Positions 57,201-64,000 of a DNA stretch of 64,000 bases are shown here, piece after piece. This stretch comes from Xanthoparmelia taractica (lineage: Eukaryota; Ascomycota; Lecanoromycetes; Lecanorales; Parmeliaceae), in the NCBI GenBank assembly GCA_033085395.1, contig JANQBS010000005.1:1-64000 (forward strand), read 5' to 3'. The first letter of the stretch is position 1, and each line of letters begins with the position of its first letter. The notes under the pieces are model-generated. The model ran no database searches, was not told the origin of the DNA, and saw only the letters and a program-made list of their open reading frames with translations. The translations under genes were made by a program, and so were the position numbers.

Positions 57201-60200
57201 AGAGTTGGTAATCTTGGGCTTGAGCCTAAGGCCTTTCATTGGTGTCTTACGGCGCTGCTTGGGATCTATATCTGAGGAGGTTGAAAGATCGGGAGGGTCT
57301 GAAGATCCTGAAAGTCCAACAGCGTGTGCCGTGGATCCCCTCCCGTTACGCTTCGGCAGAGCGCGGCTAAGCTGGCGTACTGGCAGTAGAGGAGAGAATC
57401 TCCCTTTCTCGTCGTAAAAACCTGTGACAACAAAGACCCCAGGCGACACTAAAGTAGAAAGCACCCATTTCAAAGACTCCGTCAGAGCATGTACTAGCCT
57501 TTTCGCTGCTGAGCGGATTTTGCTGTATCTTGGACTAGGTTCTGATGGATTCTGGTTCTCTGAGGCCTCGGTGAGTAGGCTGGTCTTCTCGCTCACTTCG
57601 TCTGGCCTTGTCTCAACGCTTCTATCTTCTTCGGTGTTTGCGCTGCTAGTACGCGCCTGCCTCTCTTCGATCGTATCTGTGATGCCTCCTTTGACATGCT
57701 GACTGGCACTTCGCTTTGATTTGCTGCCTGTATTCCCTTTGTTTAAACTACTGTCACTGTATGATCGGGGCCTATTGGTTGTAGGCGTTTGAGGCGGGGT
57801 TGGACCGATAACACGAGCGGACAAGATGTTCAATGAGTTCATCGTCCGAGAGAAGCCATTAGACTGCTCCGCTAGGGGCACTGGTCTCCTGGATATCGCC
57901 AGTCAATTGTAGTACCCAGATAGTTAATCGTTGAGGAGACGCGCAGCCCGAACGAAGCCTCTGTTCTGGCCCCCAGCTTGCGGGCTCAAGGTTGAGGAAT
58001 TGTCACTCGTCAGTGTCAGTGGCGATAGTTCGCAGATTGTGATATGTCTAACGTCTAGTCTGGTAAAATCAATGCCCTGTTATCGAGCTGAGCGTTTGGT
58101 GGTTGGTGGAGGGGTGGAACAAGGTAGTGGAGAGGATCGGAGTTTGGGAATTAAACCCAATTGATAGCTTCATCGGTACCTTACTTTATCTGTCACCACT
58201 GAGTATAATCCCATTAATTCGGATCATTGACTCATAGATCCCTCAAACATTTTCCGAATATTGATTCAATATACTAGTCTTGAGGCTCGAAATTATTTCA
58301 TAAGCATCGAAGTAATCCGTTAATCTACACGGCCAGAAATCGCCATTCTCGCTAGCAGCCAGCACTATATGCTATTCGTCTTTTAGATTCCTGTTACAAT
58401 ATCTTCTCAAACTTGGCGACACCGCAATCATGCCATCTTCAGCAGGCATTCTGACACCCGGGCTTACAAACTTCTCTAGATCCGTCCGGAATAGAGGCAC
58501 TCCAATCGAGTCCTCTATAGAGGATCTCATTTCGTAAGGACTCGAAGCAGTGGCTATACCAAAAGTCGGTGCTAAACCGAATAGTCTTCTAAAACGACGC
58601 CAAATTCGCGACTCAAAGCCCTGTGCCCTGGCCACGGCTTACCTCTTGCGACGGGTAGTTGAGACGTTCAAGATCACAGACGTTTCAGGACTCATTCAAC
58701 GGATTCAGCAAGTTGGACAACGATTGTCAGCTGCACAGACGAGGGAGATGGCTATTGGGAACATAGTGCGCCGAGTCCTGGGCGTTATCCGAGAAGAGGC
58801 AGACGAGGATCGAGAAGGGGAGACTAATGGATACAGCCATGCAGGTAGTGACAGTCGGCCGCAGTCTGCAGGAGAGAATGGTGCAAGCGTCCTTGAAACA
58901 TCTGAGACTGCCTCGCGGCCTCTTCCCTCGAGTCCACTGAGGCAAGGTGCTAGTGGCCAACCTCCGCTCGAAATTCGTGAAGATGGAGCATTCCAACGCG
59001 CTCCACTTCTCGCAGCGCATGCTTCATATGCAAATGCAAATACTGGTCCCGTGGTGACATCCATGTTTAGCTTGCTATCTCACCCTAGATCGAATGTAGC
59101 ATCGCCCACCGCTACTCCTGGCTCGCAATCCCCAAGAAGCCATCCTTCATCTTCTAATACAGCTCTTGCAAACCTTACTGCTACCAAAGATCTAAGGGCG
59201 GAAATTGTTGAAGGGATACAGGAAATTGTTGAGGAGTTGAATCAAGCGGATGACCAGATAGCCGGCTACTCTCTGGAGTACATCCATTCCAATGAGATCA
59301 TTCTCACTCACACTTCTTCAATTACACTTCAAAAATTTCTTCTAAAGGCAGCCGCTAAACGGAAATTCACCGTGATCCACGCCGAGGCCTTTCCCAACGA
59401 CCATGAATTTACGCATGCCACCGTCATTGGTCAAGCCAAAGAGGATTGGGACCACGAGTCAAGACCAGATTCCTTCCAGAAATCACTGACTGCAGCCGGC
59501 ATAACAGTCATCCTGATTCCCGACTCAGCTGTGTATGCCCTGATGTCACGGGTCAACAAAGTGATCCTCGACACTCATATCGTACTCGCAAACGGGGGAT
59601 TGGTTGCGGCAGCAGGGGCGAAGGTCGTTGCTAAGGCTGCGAGTACGCATCGAACACCAGTGATCGTGCTTGGTGCGGTTTACAAGCTTAGCCCAGTCTA
59701 TCCCTTTGATATCGATCCCTTGATGGAAAACGGAGATCCCGGGGGTGTGGTCAGCTATGGCGATGGAGATCTGGTGAACAAGGTCGAAATTGAGAACCCC
59801 CTGCTCGATTACATCCCTCCGGAATTGGTAGATCTCTACATCACGAACCTGTGAGTACATCCGTATCGAATATCTGCGAGAACGAAGCCATTGATACTAT
59901 ATCTTAGGGGAGGACATGCCCCTACTTACCTCTATCGCATAGTTGCAGATCACTACAGACCTGAGGATATAGAGCTTGAGGGAATTAAGGCATATGAATG
60001 TAACACTGTTGCAGTAATTTGGTGACTTGCAGTAGATACGTGACGAATACAACCTAATTTGGCAGAATCCTGCCTCTCTATACTGAGCACCATGAAATTG
60101 ATAATCTCTGGACGATCGTCCTTCGTGCATGCCTGTCTTTGTATCAGCAAGCGCAACGATCCTTAGACACATCCAAGACGGGGTGCAGGGGCACTAAAGG

Positions 60201-63200
60201 GGTAGTGAAACGGGCGTCTCAGGTCTTTTCAGTTTTCCAAGTCTTCACGCTGCAAACTCTTCGGGCTTTTGATCTTTGAGGAGACCACCAACAGAGCGAA
60301 ATCCATAGCACCCCTAGACAATCTCGTATGCAGTTGTCTCGCCCGCTCTATTTTTCTGTACACCACTGCCATTGACGAAGACCCCGCGACGAAAAGAAGA
60401 ATCAACGTTCCATGAAGTGGGGCATGTCAAATGTGCACATCGAATACAGAGTATCCTGCTCATTGACCTTAAACAGACTCCCTTGCTGACGTGCCAACCA
60501 TTCGGACTGCCCGCGGTTTACCAAGATTTGCATGCCCAGATTGATTTAGGCCTACCCTGTAGACAAAAACCAAAAAGAGTCCTTGCGCAGTCAGACCTTT
60601 TACCATTGTTGCATCATTGACACCGTATACAGAGTGGTTTGGGAAAGTTAAAAATGGGTAAACATGGGCTCCAATGAAAGTACTCACCGTCCAGGTTGCC
60701 CATTTCACGAATCTGGTATTTCGACGACGGTCTACCTGGCGCTGCTTCGTACTGCCGATTTTATCGAGGTTTAAGGGTAGGATTTCAAATTTGGATGAAA
60801 GGATTGTTACCCGCTTTCCGTATTTTATCCGCGGAGCTAGCGATATCATCAATGTAATGGTAATTTTAATGTAGCCTCCCTTTCAAGTCTCTTGTATTTC
60901 CCTTTGGGTCTGCTGTATTTCTGTGCTCACTCCCGGATAGCATTTGTTCAAGTGAAGGCCGTAACTCGTCCTGTGCTATGGACTTCCTCAAATCAGCAGT
61001 AGCCTCTGCTATCTCCAAGGACCCCCCTTTTCCTTACAAGTTTGGTGATAGGGTGACTGTAGATCAGTCTATCTGGACCCTGTATAATGGCACGAAGCGA
61101 GTGTGTGTACTCCGGAAATATTGAGAAAAATCTCTCTGACTCATGTGCGTCCTCAAGGAAGATGGGTCGAATTGCAGTATATTCGCGTTCGATGTCACCA
61201 CAGATAAATCCCGCTTACCACTCGCTCGGAACGCGGTACGAAAGATGCGAACACTGAGGCATCCGGGAGTAATAAAGGTCTACGATACGGTCGAGGTACG
61301 AACATGATATCAAACAGAAGGGTCGTTTGAGCAAAGTCTGATACATCTGACAGACGGAGACTTACGTATACGTTGCTACGGAGAGAGTCAATCCTTTAGC
61401 ATGGTCAGCAAGGCGTAGAAATCTAAGTGTAGAAACTTCAAAATGGGGCCTCTTCGCGATCGCAGTATGTATTCTGAAGGGTTCCGGAATAATGAAAGAG
61501 TATTGAATTACGGTCCTCAGAATACACTATCATTCATTAACGACGAGGCTTCTTCCATACATGGAAATGTTCGCCTCTCTTCGATCTTCACTAGCCAAAG
61601 TGGAGAATGGAGACTGGGCGGACTGGAGTTGCTGAGCTCCCCGAAGGATGAAAACTCTCTCATCTATGTCAGTCCTTAGGCAATGCCTCCTCCCAGATGC
61701 TTGAGCTGACCTTCGAAGAGCTTTGGAAGCTTTATCCCCGACTCTGGACGCTACGCTCCTCCTGAAATAGCAAATGCAAGTTGGGATGCGATTAAACGGC
61801 ATCCGCTCGCTGCGGTCGATTCATATGCTTTCGGAATACTGGTGTTCGAGGTTTTCAACGGCTGCTTCATTACTGCTGATCAAGTCGGCCAAACAACGAG
61901 TGTACCGCCGAGTATGCATCAGAGTTACAAGAGGCTGCTGAATGCCAATCCTAAGGCAAGATTAAGTGTTTCCCATTTTCGGGATCAGGGCAGGCGCAGC
62001 GGCGGGTTCTTTGAGACACCACTAATCACGCTGTCGGAGGGCATTGATAGTCTTGGCCTGAAAACTGAGGGCGAGAGGGAAGAGTTCTTAAGGTTTGCAT
62101 ATTAAGAGATTAATCAATGCGTTGTGCGCTGACCATCGTCAGCGAGCTGGACGAAGTTGCAGAAGATTTTCCCGAAGAATTTTTCAGTGTGAAAGTACTT
62201 CCTGAGCTTCTCAAATCTGTGGAATTTGGAGGTGGGGGACCCAAAGTCTTTGCATCTGTGATGAAATTAGGGAAAAAGCTCTCTGACGAAGAGTGGGAGT
62301 TAAAGATTACTCCTGTTATTGTCAGACTGTTTTCAAACCCCGACCGAGCAATACGAGTCTGTTTGCTTGACTGTCTTCCCAGTATGATCGATCACCTATC
62401 TCAAAAGGTTGTCAATGACAGAATCTTCCCACAGATGGTATCATTCCACGCGCCAGCATGTACTGATTCATACTAAAGCAAATAGGTCACGGGCTTCACA
62501 GACGTAGCACCACTGGTTCGCGAACAGACGGTCAAGGCCGTCCTGACGATTATTACCAAGCTTTCGGATCGTGCTATCAACGGAGATTTACTTAAGCAGC
62601 TTGCTAAAACATCCAATGATGAGCAGCCAGGAATACGTACGAATACTACCATCTGTCTCGGGAAGATAGCACGCAACCTGGGTACAAGTGTACGCACACC
62701 AAATTTGCTCACTAGCTCTTACACCACTGACTCAGCTTCAGACGAGACAAAAGGTTCTGGTGTCAGCCTTTTCACGTTCACTGAGAGACCCTTTCGTACA
62801 CGCACGCAATGCAGCCCTGCTTGCGCTCGCGGCAACTTCAGATCTGTTCTCTGATGATGATTGTGCTAGCAAGATTCTGCCTGCTCTGTGCCCCTCGTTG
62901 GTGGATAAAGAGAAGTATGATAACTCATGTGTGGAATAGACTGTCTAATTGCTGATATTTACCAGACTGGTTCGTGATCAAGCAAATAAATGCTTTGACA
63001 TTTACCTCCAGCGTATACGCAAATATGGAAACTCACTTCCGGATACAGTCTTGCCACCTGCTGCTGTTGTGGTGGCTAATGATATTGTGCCACGTATGGG
63101 CACGCCACATAATGACACGCCGGGATGGGCTGGTTGGGCAATCTCGTCTTTCACGAACAAATTGGCCACCGCGAGTGGCGATATGCAGTCCAAAGCTGCG

Positions 63201-64000
63201 AAACCTCAGCTGGGCAAGAGTGACAGATCGTTGTCCTCTCCCCCAGTGGCAGATTCTTCTCGTCATCCCATTCCAGCGTCAGCATCCACCCTTCATCGTC
63301 ATGCTGTCACTGGCATATCCACCCCTGCTCGAGTACCGACGCCCACTGAGCAGAATTCCAAGAATTCCTTCGAAATTGACGAAGACATTGACGAGGCTTG
63401 GGGTGAACTGGCTGAAGATACCTCCTTCGCCGCTCCGACGACGGAAGCTAAATCAAATCCGGCTCCCCTAATCAGCTTTGACGATGGCGGCGAGCCAGAC
63501 TTTGAAGGATGGTTGAAAGCGCAAGCACAGGCTAAGTCTAAAACACCTCTGCCTAAGGGATTGGCCAAACCCTCTGCAAACGTTGGCAATGGCAGGCAAG
63601 CCGTTACAAGGACTACTACTACTGGAAGCGTGGGAGCGGGAGCCGGCGCGAAGAAACTGGCGGGTACCGTCGCCAAGTCCAAGTCTGCGACCACCAAAGC
63701 CATCGACACGAAGCCGAAACAAGCGGACGATGATTGGGGCGATGCATGGGACTAATCTTGTAGCCTGGGATGCTTTGTGGACATCCCTCACCCATAAGCA
63801 TGGTCTTGGGAGAAAGGCGTTGGTAGCAATGTCCTCTTTTGGAGAATGAATGCATTGATGAGATACCCGGGGCGTGGAAGAATCAGTGTATCTGAAAGAG
63901 TGCGACGACGCTCATAGGCATGCAAGCATGAGCTGTGCCCCCAATTGTAATGATCGCAATCAACTCTGACACTCATATCGTAGTTCATGAGAAGAACTAT

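Overview
The window is nuclear DNA of a filamentous ascomycete (Pezizomycotina). The evidence is short 44-150 bp GT-AG introns in most genes, a septation kinase of SepH/Cdc7 type, Mnn9 and Ecm33 cell-wall genes, a complex I accessory subunit, and a 5.8-kb AT-rich block whose dinucleotides look like repeat-induced point mutation (RIP). I cannot fix the class or genus from sequence alone.

Layout. Positions 1-5850 are AT-rich, RIP-like repeat wreckage with no credible gene. From 6.1 kb on, the DNA is ordinary gene-dense euchromatin. 6.1-13.5 kb: YCII-domain protein, Pcs60-like peroxisomal acyl-CoA ligase, SPF45/RBM17-like splicing factor, Mnn9 mannosyltransferase. 13.5-16.8 kb: gene-poor, with a small MITE-like element carrying telomere-like ends. 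16.8-32.6 kb: Ecm33, a DNA-3-methyladenine glycosylase, Qcr7, a mitochondrial nucleotide/NAD-type carrier, a small membrane protein, an ABC1/Mcp2-like kinase, a Yfh7-like P-loop kinase, an unknown 493-aa protein and dihydrofolate synthase. 33-45 kb: SepH-like kinase (9 exons), a small membrane protein, a RING protein, a complex I 21.3-kDa-type subunit, and a Dot5-like peroxiredoxin with a 9-bp minisatellite in its coding region. 45-64 kb: Ups2-like lipid-transfer protein, an unknown 463-aa protein, Ect1, a decayed branched-chain aminotransferase, an unknown 265-aa protein, Grx5, a 5'-broken histidine phosphatase, Nem1, eIF2B-beta (Gcd7) and a Scy1-like pseudokinase.

The genes are mostly housekeeping and do not form a biosynthetic cluster. 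Loose themes recur: mitochondrial function (Qcr7, complex I subunit, carrier, Mcp2-like, Grx5, Ups2-like) and phospholipid metabolism (Ect1 makes CDP-ethanolamine, Ups2-type proteins move phosphatidylserine, Nem1 activates the lipin phosphatidate phosphatase). I see no evidence that this proximity is more than chance. Exon structures were inferred by eye from splice signals, reading-frame phase and remembered family conservation; no alignment was run. I found no convincing undescribed system. The most interesting items are the RIP block and its sharp edge, two pseudogenes, a promoter hairpin, the MITE-like element, two GC-AG introns and the peroxiredoxin repeat.
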